From assembly GCA_033763355.1 (NCBI GenBank), contig JANRKT010000357.1:1-39987 (forward strand): DNA of 39,987 nucleotides. Direction: 5' to 3'. Positions 17,237-25,514 of this stretch are shown here, piece after piece; the first letter of the stretch is position 1; each line of letters begins with the position of its first letter. Both the position numbers and the translations under genes were made by a program. The notes under the pieces were generated by a model. It was not told the DNA's origin, ran no database searches, and saw nothing but the letters and a program-made list of their open reading frames with translations. The DNA comes from JANRKT01 sp033763355 (GTDB lineage: Bacteria; Bacteroidota; Bacteroidia; Chitinophagales; Chitinophagaceae).

Positions 17237-17596
17237 ATGGGTTTTCTTCTCCGTCTTTTTTTTACCTGGCTCGCTGTAATCATTGCCTCCCATATATTGC
17301 CGGGCATCGACATCAACAATTACATTACAGCCCTTATAGTTGCTGCAGTGCTGGCGCTGCTGGATTCGTTTGTTAAACCCATATTGATCATACTAACCAT
17401 TCCCATCACCATTGTTACACTCGGTTTTTTCCTGCTGGTGATTAATGCAGTAATTGTTTTAATTGACGCCTACTTTGTAAAAGGTTTTAAGGTAGATAAT
17501 TTCTGGTGGGCCCTGCTCTTCAGTCTTATTGTTTCAGTAATTGTAGCGATGCTGCAGGGGCTTGATAAAAAGTTCCAGGGAAAGAAAGATGAATAA
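17237..17596 (+). CDS. Phage_holin_4_2/YvlD-type small membrane protein
   Basis: A 119-residue protein with four hydrophobic segments (about 5-20, 28-45, 48-78 and 88-108) and the family pattern LPGIDINNYITALIVAAVLALLDSFVKPIL. Despite the name, members are widespread chromosomal membrane proteins with no shown lysis role; some are induced by envelope stress. The short basic/acidic tail (KKFQGKKDE) would face the cytoplasm. It stands 44 bp after the M16 pair and may be part of the same transcript. Function unknown. Confidence 0.75.
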   Translation: MGFLLRLFFTWLAVIIASHILPGIDINNYITALIVAAVLALLDSFVKPILIILTIPITIVTLGFFLLVINAVIVLIDAYFVKGFKVDNFWWALLFSLIVSVIVAMLQGLDKKFQGKKDE

Positions 17597-17773
17597 TTAT
17601 CCGGCAAAGCGAATCCTTTTTTTATTGTATTTCATTAATAAACGGCGCACCCCCGGTTTACGTTTATATAAGATTTTTTTAGCAGTAACTCCTGATGCTC
17701 CTGTAACAATTTTTAGCAAATTCGTCATTTCCTTTCTGTTTTTTATTCAGTCAAACTCCCCGATCTTCGTTTC

Positions 17774-19807
17774 ATGATGCAGTTTGACCGGAAAAATATT
17801 ACCAATGACCAGTTGGTGCAGATATATTATAACCTGCTCCTGCCGCGGATGATTGAAGAAAAAATGCTGGTGCTGCTGCGGCAGGGAAAAATTTCAAAAT
17901 GGTTCAGTGGTATTGGTCAGGAAGCCATTTCTGTTGGCGCTGCCATGGCCATGAAGGAAGACGAATGGATCATGCCGCTTCACCGCAACCTCGGCGTTTT
18001 TACCACACGCAAAATGCCACTCAGCAAATTGTTTATGCAGTGGCAGGGGCGCAAAGAAGGTTACAGCAAAGGAAGGGAAAGGAGTTTTCACTTCGGTTCA
18101 AAAGAACATCACATCTGCGGAATGATTTCGCATCTCGGCCCGCAGCTTGCAATAAGTGACGGGGCGGCACTTGCGTACAAGCTTAAAAGTATTGCACCGG
18201 GCACAGCATCCAAAGTATCTCTCGCATTTACCGGTGAAGGAGGAACAAGTGAAGGGGATTTTCATGAAGCGCTCAATGTGGCTGCGGTATGGGATTTACC
18301 GGTCATTTTTATCATTGAAAACAATGGTTACGGATTAAGCACACCTGTTAATGAACAATACCGTTGCGAAAGCCTTGTATTCCGTGCAAAAGGCTATGGC
18401 CTCGAAGGGATACGTATTGATGGAAACAACATCCTTACTGTTTACGATACCATAAAAGGGGTAAGGGAATACTGCGCCAAATACCATAAGCCTTACCTGA
18501 TTGAATGCATGACCTTCCGTATGCGTGGGCATGAAGAAGCCAGTGGTACAAAATATGTTCCCAAAGAGTTGTTTGAAGAATGGGCGCAGAAAGACCCGGT
18601 TGTAAATTATGAGCAGTTCCTGGTAAGAAAGGAAATACTGAATCGTGATAAAACCAACGGCATCAGGGAAGAGATACGGTTGTTTATTGAGGAAGAACTC
18701 AAAATCGGTTTTGAAGCAAAGCCCGTAAAGCCTGATACTTCCGAAGAACTGGGCGATGTGTATAAACCCAAAGAAAAAATAGCAAATAAAATACACGTAA
18801 TTGATAATTCACTCCCGGCCTTTTATTCATCATATGCCAGCTCCCCCGGGAAAAGATATATTGACGCTATTAAAGAAGGGCTTCACCAAAGCATGAAAGC
18901 CCATGAGAATTTAATATTAATGGGGCAGGACATTGCTGCATACGGAGGCGCATTTAAAATAACCGAAGGGTTTGTACAGGAGTTTGGTAAAGAAAGGGTG
19001 AGGAATACGCCATTGTGCGAAAGCGCCATTTTAGGCGCTGCATTAGGACTATCACTTGAAGGATACAAAAGCATGGTGGAAATGCAGTTTGCCGATTTTG
19101 TAACTGCAGGCTTTAACCAGATTGTAAATAACCTTGCCAAGATACATTATCGCTGGGGGCAACATGCGGATGTGGTGATACGGATGCCAACAGGTGGTGG
19201 CGTAGGCGCCGGGCCTTTTCACTCGCAAAGCAACGAAGCATGGTTTGTGCATACACCGGGACTGAAAGTGGTTTATCCTTCCACACCCATGGATGCAAAA
19301 GGGTTATTGATTGCTGCCCTTAATGATCCCAACCCGGTAATGTATTTTGAGCACAAGGCTTTGTACAGAAGTATCAGCGGCCCTGTGCCGGAAGATTATT
19401 ACGAAATTGAAATCGGCAAAGCAAGACTGGTACAGGAAGGCGGAGACATCAGTATTATTACTTACGGAAGCGGCGTGCATTGGGCAGAAGAATATGCAGC
19501 GCAACATCAGAATATTTCTTTTGATATACTGGATTTGAGGACACTTCTGCCGCTGGATTATGAAGCCATACGTGCTTCTGTTTCAAGAACAGGAAAAGTA
19601 TTGATACTGCATGAAGACACATTAACCGGCGGAATAGGTGGTGAAATAGCAGCCTGGATTGCAGAACACTGTTTTGAAAAATTAGATGCACCGGTTATGC
19701 GTTGTGCATCATTGGATACCCCCGTACCATTTGCCATTGAACTTGAAAATAATTTTATGGCAAAAACAGGGTTGGATGAGTGTGTGAAAAAATTATTGCA
19801 ATACTGA
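17774..19807 (+). CDS. Fused alpha/beta E1 subunit of a 2-oxoacid dehydrogenase
   Basis: A 677-residue fusion of the two E1 chains. The alpha part (about 1-330) has the thiamine diphosphate motif GEGGTSEGDFHEALN (starting at G154) and closes with ENNGYGLST around 182-190. The beta part begins near 355 (GKRYIDAIKEGL) and carries NTPLCESAILGAALGLSLEG, QFADFV, RMPTGGGVGAGPFHSQSNE and PNPVMYFEHKALYR, all standard. It decarboxylates a branched-chain 2-oxoacid or pyruvate and passes the acyl group to a lipoyl E2; no E2 or E3 gene is nearby, so the choice is open. Either ATG at 17774 or 17777 could be used. Its TGA overlaps by one base the ATG of the zeta-toxin fragment that follows. Confidence 0.85.
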   Translation: MMQFDRKNITNDQLVQIYYNLLLPRMIEEKMLVLLRQGKISKWFSGIGQEAISVGAAMAMKEDEWIMPLHRNLGVFTTRKMPLSKLFMQWQGRKEGYSKGRERSFHFGSKEHHICGMISHLGPQLAISDGAALAYKLKSIAPGTASKVSLAFTGEGGTSEGDFHEALNVAAVWDLPVIFIIENNGYGLSTPVNEQYRCESLVFRAKGYGLEGIRIDGNNILTVYDTIKGVREYCAKYHKPYLIECMTFRMRGHEEASGTKYVPKELFEEWAQKDPVVNYEQFLVRKEILNRDKTNGIREEIRLFIEEELKIGFEAKPVKPDTSEELGDVYKPKEKIANKIHVIDNSLPAFYSSYASSPGKRYIDAIKEGLHQSMKAHENLILMGQDIAAYGGAFKITEGFVQEFGKERVRNTPLCESAILGAALGLSLEGYKSMVEMQFADFVTAGFNQIVNNLAKIHYRWGQHADVVIRMPTGGGVGAGPFHSQSNEAWFVHTPGLKVVYPSTPMDAKGLLIAALNDPNPVMYFEHKALYRSISGPVPEDYYEIEIGKARLVQEGGDISIITYGSGVHWAEEYAAQHQNISFDILDLRTLLPLDYEAIRASVSRTGKVLILHEDTLTGGIGGEIAAWIAEHCFEKLDAPVMRCASLDTPVPFAIELENNFMAKTGLDECVKKLLQY

Positions 19808-19867
19808 TGCCCGACTTATACATAATAGCGGGGCCGAATGGTGCAGGAAAAACGACTGCGGCTTACA
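19807..19867 (+). pseudogene. 5' fragment of a zeta-toxin-like kinase gene (P-loop only)
   Basis: The ATG at 19807 shares a base with the dehydrogenase stop. The first 20 codons encode MPDLYIIAGPNGAGKTTAAY, the standard N-terminus of Bacteroidota zeta-toxin-like proteins with an intact Walker A. After the Tyr codon at 19864-19866 homology stops at once; the reading frame runs on to 20133 but the added residues look random. The missing remainder starts at 30353 with another TAC-A. Joined there, the frame reads on as NSFLPEVF, exactly what follows in the family. I read this as one gene split by about 10.5 kb of inserted DNA. Confidence 0.8.
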
Positions 19868-20038
19868 GACAGGGCTTGCCGAAGTACAGTAGAATTACAA
19901 ATGCCGAAAATAACAAGTGTCAGCCCGAATTTTGGCAACCCCCCTATTGTACGTTCGCCCTTCCGTCTGTCTGTTATAAGAATCTTGCATTTCTACTCTG
20001 TCAACCTAAAGGCTGTTACCCAAGCCGAGCAGAAGGCA

Positions 20039-20082
20039 AGCTCTTTGGCAGGTTGGGTTCTGTGCTGTGGGTTTTGTGTGCC
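20039..20082 (+). repeat. Structured repeat, left copy, inside the inserted block
   Basis: This stretch (AGCTCTTTGGCAGG, then GGGTTTTGTGTGCC) aligns at roughly 80-85% with 30215-30256, in the same orientation, near the other end of the block. Downstream, TTAT and GGCGTTGG also have counterparts in the right copy, which carries an extra hairpin in between. It sits about 170 bp inside the left junction of the split toxin gene. The surrounding 19868-20152 region has no credible gene. Confidence 0.55.
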
Positions 20083-20152
20083 TGCCTTATGGCGTTGGCT
20101 ATTAGAGACCTTGCCCACTCCCCTTTGTTGTGATGAGCAATAATTGTTGTAT

Positions 20153-21160
20153 TTATAAAATAATGTTGTTTTCAGGCATCAGCAATGGCGGCAGATCCAT
20201 TTCTCCGAGCATTTGCCGTATATCTATTTCAACAGCCCGGCTCATTTGAGATATAGGAACATCATTAGCGCTGCCTTCAAAAGGATTCTCGGTGCTTTCT
20301 CCCACCTGCTCCAGTGAAGTATATACCCAGGATATCAAAACGCTGAAGGGTATCACGAGCCAAACCATGTTTCCTCTAAGAAAGCCGGCGACCTCATCAT
20401 TGAATTTAGCAAATTCACCAATCAGCGCAAACGGAAGTAAAAAGCAAAACAGTTTTACAAAGAAATTATTGATGGTAGCGTATTGCCGCGGGTAAGGGAA
20501 ATTCTTTATTCTTTCGCTTTTACCCTGGTGATCGGAAAATTCTCTTATCATCGTATGCATTCCCATAAACCTGAAGTTATCAAGCAATCCCTCATCATAA
20601 AGTTCCTTTAAAGCATTACTCTGCAGGCTCAGCAATTGAGCAGCCTTATTGCTTTTAGGCAAGATGCTTTCCAACTCTTCCTTTGTGATGTATTTTACTA
20701 ATTCTTCTTCCAATGGAGTTTCTTTCTCCGGTATAGTATAAAATCGCTTATACTCCTTGTTATACGGTTTATCTGCTGCCTCCCAATTGCGGCTTATTCT
20801 AAGCTGGTATCGCAAAGCGGTGATCCAGGCAAAATGACGATAAATAATTTTCCTTGACTTTTGTGCATCAGAAATAAAATCCCGGCACATCAAGGCCCAT
20901 GACCTGCTTGAACTCATGGCCGCTCCCCATATCTGTCTTGCTTCCCAGGTGCGGTTATAAGTTTGTACATTTTTAAATCCCACGATGAAAGCTGTGGCAG
21001 TACCAAGCAATGCCACTACCTGCCAGGGAATGAATAACCATTTCCAATCAAACACCTGGTATAAAACGATAGGAATAGTATTCCATATCAACAGTTGGAA
21101 AATGCTTCGTCTTGTCCAGGTCAGGAACTCGCCAAGCTTGTATGATTTGCCTGTATGCAC
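20153..21160 (-). CDS. Bestrophin-family anion channel
   Basis: A 335-residue membrane protein. The N-terminal half has hydrophobic segments at about 20-40 and 44-62 followed by the family pattern KNVQTYNRTWEARQIWG. The C-terminal half has segments at about 225-245 and 255-275 and the signature GESTENPFEGSANDVP at 287-302, the acidic cluster typical of bestrophins. Bacterial members form pentameric channels for anions or cations. The gene is third in an apparent operon after peroxiredoxin and a DsbA-like protein, two bases from the latter, suggesting a role in ion balance under oxidative or acid stress; that link is inference. Confidence 0.85.
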   Translation of the reverse strand: MHTGKSYKLGEFLTWTRRSIFQLLIWNTIPIVLYQVFDWKWLFIPWQVVALLGTATAFIVGFKNVQTYNRTWEARQIWGAAMSSSRSWALMCRDFISDAQKSRKIIYRHFAWITALRYQLRISRNWEAADKPYNKEYKRFYTIPEKETPLEEELVKYITKEELESILPKSNKAAQLLSLQSNALKELYDEGLLDNFRFMGMHTMIREFSDHQGKSERIKNFPYPRQYATINNFFVKLFCFLLPFALIGEFAKFNDEVAGFLRGNMVWLVIPFSVLISWVYTSLEQVGESTENPFEGSANDVPISQMSRAVEIDIRQMLGEMDLPPLLMPENNIIL

Positions 21161-21162
21161 TT

Positions 21163-21702
21163 TTATGAAATAGAAATTTCCGCTAACTGACCTTTAAGAT
21201 ACTGAAGAAATTCATTTTCTTCCCAGCTTCCGTTATATTTTTCACCATTAATAAAAAATGTCGGTGTTCTGTTCACTCCGCTTCTCATGCCGCTTTCAAA
21301 ATCTTTCCTTGCTTTTATATATAACGATTCGTCAAGAATATCTTTTTGAAAACGTTCGATATCAAGTCCGAGACTGTTGGCGAAAACAAGGATATTCTCA
21401 GGCTCCAATGTCTTTTGATTTTCGAAAATGATATCATGCATCTCCCAGAATTTTCCCTGTCTTGCGGCAGCTTCCGTTGCGACGGCAGCAGGGTAAGCAT
21501 GGGGATGAATTTTTCTCAATGGAAAATTCCTGAAAATGAATTTGAGATCTTGCCCCAATTTCTCCTGGATATTTTTTACAATGGGATAAGCCCGGCCGCA
21601 ATATGGACATTCATAGTCGCCATATTCCACCAGCTCAAGCGGCGCATTTATATTGTTATATATATGATCGTTGCTGTTTACAGCAGGTGTTAAGTCTGTC
21701 AT
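21163..21702 (-). CDS. DsbA-like thiol oxidoreductase (thioredoxin_4 type)
   Basis: A 179-residue thioredoxin-fold protein without a signal peptide, so probably cytoplasmic. The active site is CPYC (C32-C35) in EYGDYECPYCGRAYP, and a cis-proline loop is visible in VNRTPTFFING. The inserted helical domain (about 60-130) is as in DsbA-like proteins. Homologues are often found with antiporters or stress genes. Its ATG overlaps the stop of the peroxiredoxin by four bases (21699-21702), so the two are translationally coupled. It could reduce the peroxiredoxin or repair protein thiols; neither partner is shown by the sequence. Confidence 0.85.
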   Translation of the reverse strand: MTDLTPAVNSNDHIYNNINAPLELVEYGDYECPYCGRAYPIVKNIQEKLGQDLKFIFRNFPLRKIHPHAYPAAVATEAAARQGKFWEMHDIIFENQKTLEPENILVFANSLGLDIERFQKDILDESLYIKARKDFESGMRSGVNRTPTFFINGEKYNGSWEENEFLQYLKGQLAEISIS

Positions 21703-22175
21703 AATTCAATAGTTTTAAGTGTTTCTGATTTTTCCAGTGCCTGGAGAATTCCATCAGCGCCGGGATTTACATTAATAGGTGACAGATAATTCCAGATGAT
21801 CACGCCGTCTTCATCAATTACATACAATGCCCGGCAACATTCGCCTGTCTCTTCATCGTAGGCTTCATACAATCTGGATACTTCACCCTTGGGTTCAAAG
21901 TCCGCAAGCAAAGGGAAATAAAAACCGTTTTGTTCACCGTATGCGGCATGACACCATCTGCTGTCAACTGAAATGCCGAGCAGTTGCGCATTGTAGCGGG
22001 TAAAATATTCTTCCATCTCATTATAGAGATTCATCTGGCTTCCACATACAGGACTCCAATCGGCAGGATAAAAGACGAGGATTACTTTCTTACCTCTCCA
22101 TTCATCCAAACTTATTCTTTGATCCGGGCTTGAGTAAAGTTCAAAACCCGGTGCAATACTTCCTATGGGTAACAT
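21699..22175 (-). CDS. AhpC/TSA-type peroxiredoxin
   Basis: A 158-residue thioredoxin-fold peroxidase. The peroxidatic site is P37-x3-S41-x2-C44 (YPADWSPVCGSQ), with a conserved Arg at 115. Additional cysteines at 75 and 113-114 (GECCRALYVID) are candidates for a resolving residue; the adjacent C113-C114 pair is unusual. It reduces peroxides and needs a thiol donor, plausibly the CPYC protein encoded by the next, overlapping gene. It is first in the three-gene operon ending in bestrophin. A perfect 11-bp inverted repeat lies 43 bp upstream of the ATG and may be a regulatory site. Confidence 0.85.
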   Translation of the reverse strand: MLPIGSIAPGFELYSSPDQRISLDEWRGKKVILVFYPADWSPVCGSQMNLYNEMEEYFTRYNAQLLGISVDSRWCHAAYGEQNGFYFPLLADFEPKGEVSRLYEAYDEETGECCRALYVIDEDGVIIWNYLSPINVNPGADGILQALEKSETLKTIEL

Positions 22176-22217
22176 CTTCGTTAATTATAGTTGTTATCAA
22201 TTTTTTTCTTTTCGGAA

Positions 22218-22246
22218 GAATGCCTTTGCCATTGACAAAGGCATTC
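22218..22246. promoter_or_regulatory. Perfect 11-bp inverted repeat upstream of the peroxiredoxin operon
   Basis: GAATGCCTTTG (22218-22228) and CAAAGGCATTC (22236-22246) are exact reverse complements separated by 7 nt. The site lies between the hydrolase stop (22271) and the peroxiredoxin ATG (22175), both on the minus strand. In that direction it is followed by A-rich rather than T-rich sequence, so it is not a classic intrinsic terminator. It may be a regulator operator for the redox operon or a non-canonical terminator. Confidence 0.5.
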
Positions 22247-22270
22247 GACATGTTTGCAAAATACTATTGA

Positions 22271-23101
22271 CTACCGGACCCCGGCCTCACTGAATACTTT
22301 CCCGTTAGATGAAACTGCCTGCTTAGTCATACTTAGAGATTCATACCAATCTAAAATATAGTCTGCAACTTTTTCCCAACCTGGTTCGCCGCAAGTGAAA
22401 TGACTTCTGTCTTCAAATATTTTTACATCAACCCTGCTATTTGTGTCCTTATACTTGCCGGCTATTTTTTGCGTAAGAGTTGACGGGAAAATGTGGTCCT
22501 TGCCGCCACCAACAAACATAATAGGGGGATGAGGTTTCTTAAAATCTATATTTGAAAAAGAATTTAAAACCAACTGGCGACTGACCTTATAACTTTCCGG
22601 TACTGCAAACTTTTCATATGCCTTGTCTTTCTCTTTTTTTGATATTGTATTGAAGAATGCATAATTGTACCACTCACGACTACCCATGAAATATTTTTTA
22701 AAGGAAAAAAAACCAAAGGCTGGTAAAACGGTTTTAAGCGTTTGAAACGGCGGAAAAACATTTTTTGGTGGCGCACCATCTATACTAACTCCAGCTGCTG
22801 CTTTTCCCATTTCAACCAATTTCATTACTGCCATACCTGCCATAGAGTGGCCAATAATTAATGGCTTTTCAGGTAAAGTATTTATTAATTGATCGATATT
22901 GTTTACGACATCTATAAACCCTGATTTAATAAGTTCAGGATGTACTTTTTGTCTTAGCTCAGCAGGATCACCTTCGTGTCCAGGATTAGAAGGTGTATAA
23001 ACTTTATAACCTTTTTGTTCATAGTGGTGTTTCCATTCCGTCCAACTATTGTCATTCACAAAATTTCCGTGAATGAGGATGATCGTTTTTGAGTTTGTCA
23101 T
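22271..23101 (-). CDS. Alpha/beta hydrolase
   Basis: A 276-residue alpha/beta hydrolase with a complete triad: Ser86 in GHSMAG, Asp202 in GGGKDHIFP and His234 in RSHFTCGEPGWEKVA. The oxyanion-hole segment is ILIHGNFVND at 8-17. There is no signal peptide, so it is cytosolic. Close relatives are annotated only as hydrolases or esterases; a small lipophilic ester, lactone or haloalkane-type substrate is possible. It is transcribed toward the peroxiredoxin operon from its own upstream region. No cofactor site is evident. Confidence 0.8.
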   Translation of the reverse strand: MTNSKTIILIHGNFVNDNSWTEWKHHYEQKGYKVYTPSNPGHEGDPAELRQKVHPELIKSGFIDVVNNIDQLINTLPEKPLIIGHSMAGMAVMKLVEMGKAAAGVSIDGAPPKNVFPPFQTLKTVLPAFGFFSFKKYFMGSREWYNYAFFNTISKKEKDKAYEKFAVPESYKVSRQLVLNSFSNIDFKKPHPPIMFVGGGKDHIFPSTLTQKIAGKYKDTNSRVDVKIFEDRSHFTCGEPGWEKVADYILDWYESLSMTKQAVSSNGKVFSEAGVR

Positions 23102-23222
23102 ATTATTTATGTTTTAAGTTTGAAAATTAGATTACGTTGGGTTGACGATCTCAGCGGTTTTAATGATAAATCTGCTATTTTGCATCATGTAGCATTGATG
23201 TAAGTGATTGATGAATACTTTT

Positions 23223-24353
23223 TCAAAAAGTTGAAGTAGCCTCCACGCCCGCCAATTTTGTTCGTTTTTCTTTTAAGGCCTCTTTGATTACAACTGCTGC
23301 CTGTGTCAAAGCAGTTTTAACTGCGGGAACCTCTGCCAATGGGTTTAATAAACCATAGTCGTGTATCAATCCGCCATATCTCGTAAGCGTTACTTTAACA
23401 CCCGCCTCGTTTAGCTTTCTTGCATACGCTTCGCCTTCATCACGCAGTACATCATTTTCCGCAGTTTGAATTAAAGCAGGAGGTAACCCCTTTAGTTGTT
23501 CCAAACTGGCTTGCAACGGTGAAGCATATATTTCTTTGCGGGCTTTTTTATCAGGCAGATAGTTATCCCAAAACCAGATCATCATGTTTCTTGTAAGAAA
23601 CCTTCCTTCACCGAGTTCTTTGTATGAAGTAGTCTCAAAATTTGCATCCGTAACCGGCCATAGCATTACCTGGAGTTTTATAGCTGGGCCCTTCTTTTCC
23701 TTGGCCATCAAAACCACAGAGGCAGTCATATTTCCTCCTACACTGTTTCCTACTACAGCGAGATTTTTTCCATTAACTCCTATTTCATCGCCATGGGATG
23801 ACACCCATTTAAGCGCAGCATAGATCTGGTTGATAGCAACAGGATACCTGGCTTCGGGAGAGGGTGTATAATCGGGAAAAACAGCAACAGCTCCGCTTGT
23901 CACTACTAAATCCCTTACTAACCTTCTGTGTGTGGGATAGTCTCCCAGCACCCATCCACCCCCATGGATAAATATGAAAACCGGTGCATTGGTGCTGACG
24001 CCTATGGGCTTTGTGATATGGATGGTAACTTTCTCGCCATCCTGCACTATTGTTCTTTCAGATTCTTCAATACCTGAGTAATCAACTGTTACCGAATTCT
24101 GGGCATCGGTCAATACTTTTCGTGCCTCTCTGGGAATGAGCTCTTCAATGGGCTTGCCTGTTCCTGAATTGAGTACTTTTAAAAATGCTCTCACTTCAGT
24201 GAAAATGCGAAGATCGTTTTCTGCTTTTGCAGATTTGTTCATTTGTGACACAACTTTCGGCTGTGACATGACTTTCGTTTGTGACATAACTAATGTGTTT
24301 ATGTTTATAAATAATATTGACAGAACTACGGAGTATAAAGAATTATGTTTCAT
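23223..24353 (-). CDS. Hormone-sensitive-lipase-type carboxylesterase, exported
   Basis: A 376-residue alpha/beta hydrolase of the HSL group. It has the HGGGW oxyanion motif (130-134), nucleophile Ser204 in VGNSVGGN, Asp301 in AENDVLRDEG and His331 in GGLIHDYG, so the triad is complete. The first 22 residues are hydrophobic, as in a signal peptide or anchor. They are followed by three copies of a six-residue unit (VMSQTK, VMSQPK, VVSQMN) encoded by an 18-bp tandem repeat. HSL enzymes hydrolyse short-chain acyl esters and polymers such as aryl esters. It is one of two unrelated hydrolases in the inserted block. Confidence 0.85.
   Translation of the reverse strand: MKHNSLYSVVLSILFININTLVMSQTKVMSQPKVVSQMNKSAKAENDLRIFTEVRAFLKVLNSGTGKPIEELIPREARKVLTDAQNSVTVDYSGIEESERTIVQDGEKVTIHITKPIGVSTNAPVFIFIHGGGWVLGDYPTHRRLVRDLVVTSGAVAVFPDYTPSPEARYPVAINQIYAALKWVSSHGDEIGVNGKNLAVVGNSVGGNMTASVVLMAKEKKGPAIKLQVMLWPVTDANFETTSYKELGEGRFLTRNMMIWFWDNYLPDKKARKEIYASPLQASLEQLKGLPPALIQTAENDVLRDEGEAYARKLNEAGVKVTLTRYGGLIHDYGLLNPLAEVPAVKTALTQAAVVIKEALKEKRTKLAGVEATSTF
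24237..24290 (-). repeat. Three 18-bp tandem repeats in the esterase N-terminus
   Basis: On the minus strand GT(T/C)(A/G)TGTCACA(A/G) followed by A/C-rich bases repeats three times at an exact 18-bp period, encoding VMSQTK, VMSQPK and VVSQMN just after the hydrophobic leader. The third copy has begun to diverge. In-frame repeats like this can change in number by slippage and so vary the spacer between membrane signal and enzyme. Confidence 0.6.
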
Positions 24354-24382
24354 AATAAAATATTTTATAGCAGTAAAAAAGA

Positions 24383-24700
24383 TTATTGATCTGTCATTGC
24401 ATGATGGGTTTGGAATTTCTTTGCCATTTCAAAACTTAAATTCTCAGAGTATGCCCCGTAAGAATCCACCAGCGTGCCTTTTACCCCCGTTGCAGACGAG
24501 ATGGCGTATAGAATGGAATTATCGTCTGGGCTGGACTCTTCTTCAAAGGGATAAACTTCATCTATGTTAAATTCTTCAGGATTCAGCCGTATATCTAAAT
24601 CTCCACAGTAAAGGCAGACCGTCTGTGTTGTAAAATCAGCTTCGTAACCTCTTTTCCTGAGATCATCCAAAGCATCGACGAGTGATTCATGATTTTTCAT
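24383..24700 (-). CDS. Conserved small protein (often labelled phosphoribosylpyrophosphate synthetase)
   Basis: A 105-residue acidic protein. It matches a small Bacteroidota family with an N-terminal SLVDALDDLRKRGYEADF helix-strand, a CXXC pair (C29, C32), a central HPEEF/NPEEF-IDEVYPFE acidic segment, and SILYAISSATGVKGTLVDSYGAY. It has none of the ATP or ribose-phosphate motifs of PRPP synthetase and is a third of its size, so the common automatic label is not credible. The paired cysteines could bind a metal. It lies 29 bp upstream of the HSL esterase and probably shares its transcript. Function unknown. Confidence 0.7.
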   Translation of the reverse strand: MKNHESLVDALDDLRKRGYEADFTTQTVCLYCGDLDIRLNPEEFNIDEVYPFEEESSPDDNSILYAISSATGVKGTLVDSYGAYSENLSFEMAKKFQTHHAMTDQ

Positions 24701-24844
24701 ATCTCTATATTTTTTATTTGAATATTGTTATGCTTGCTTAATTATTGGGATTGATTTCTTTTTGCAATAGCATTATCTATTGCCATTTTAGTCAATTCCA
24801 GATGTTATAAAAAAATGAAAAAGCTTCCGGAAGACTTTCCCATT

Positions 24845-25030
24845 TCATGACAGATGAATTGCTGGAATACCCTTAAATGTTCGAAGATTTAATTTTTTTG
24901 CTTTTTCATTTTGCAGGCCGATTACTGATCGTGCTGTTTTTCCCAGCCACATTATTAGCTCTTTCTGACGCAGATCGTTACGGGAATACTTTGGAAAAAG
25001 CATTACTTCTAATTGATTGAGATATATCAT
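24845..25030 (-). CDS. Uncertain small ORF
   Basis: A 61-residue reading frame (MIYLNQLEVMLFPKYSR at the start) with no family I recognise. It has an A-rich leader and a basic central part with WLGKTARSVIGLQNEKAKK. It lies in a run of low-density minus-strand sequence between better genes. It may be a real small protein or a leftover fragment. Confidence 0.25.
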   Translation of the reverse strand: MIYLNQLEVMLFPKYSRNDLRQKELIMWLGKTARSVIGLQNEKAKKLNLRTFKGIPAIHLS

Positions 25031-25093
25031 AAATATTTATTTTAGTTATAACATTTGTAATATTTACTTTCAGATCCTGTTTTTCCTGGATTG

Positions 25094-25300
25094 TCATGGC
25101 ATTAGTTTTTGACCTGGATTTCCTGGAATACCAATTTCTTCAGTGTAGATTAATGGCTGATCGTTCATACGAATAGCATCATCAAGAAACTCGCTGCCTT
25201 GATTTGTGTTATGCTCGTGATTGGGGATCGGAACAGTTGTATGTTCGCCCAATTTTTCTTTGAAATTTTTTATTTGATGATGTATGAAAAAAAGATTCAT
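25094..25300 (-). CDS. Uncertain small ORF
   Basis: A 68-residue reading frame starting MNLFFIHHQIKNFKEKLG, with an A-rich leader typical of local starts. The C-terminal half is acidic and polar (FLDDAIRMNDQPLIYTEEIG) with a GIPGNPGQ end. No family recognised and no membrane segment beyond a weak N-terminus. Another frame overlaps it at 25209-25391; neither is strong. Listed only as a possibility. Confidence 0.3.
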   Translation of the reverse strand: MNLFFIHHQIKNFKEKLGEHTTVPIPNHEHNTNQGSEFLDDAIRMNDQPLIYTEEIGIPGNPGQKLMP

Positions 25301-25514
25301 GATTTTTACATTGATTAATGGGTGATTGATAAAAGTTTGATCTTTTGCCTGTTGACTTGCCGTGTTGTTGACCGGTTTTCGTAAGGATCATTACGCCGGC
25401 GTTGGGATATCCTGGTACACGAACAGGTGGAAAGTGTACTCCCGTTACAACCGCCTCGGCAAGCTGTCACCCGTCATCTTCGTTTTTCAACAGGTGGTTG
25501 ACCATTTCTGTTAC

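Noticed and set aside
19866..19990. ACAGACAG and CTGTCTGT near the left junction as terminal inverted repeats
   Set aside because: The match is short and low in complexity, and no counterpart was found at the right junction.
19868..20133. Continuation of the P-loop reading frame as a real 109-residue protein
   Set aside because: After the Tyr at residue 20 the sequence loses all family similarity and runs through the repeat; it looks like read-through of non-coding DNA.
24755..24800. TGGCAATAGATAATGC on the minus strand upstream of the small conserved gene, as a second sigma-54 site
   Set aside because: The spacing is 11 nt, one too many, and the -12 part lacks TT.
25380..25500. Possible transposase remnant on the + strand (YTNRWKVYSRYNRLGKLSP)
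   Set aside because: The frame is short, no catalytic motif or inverted ends are visible, and similarity to IS3-type C-termini is too vague.
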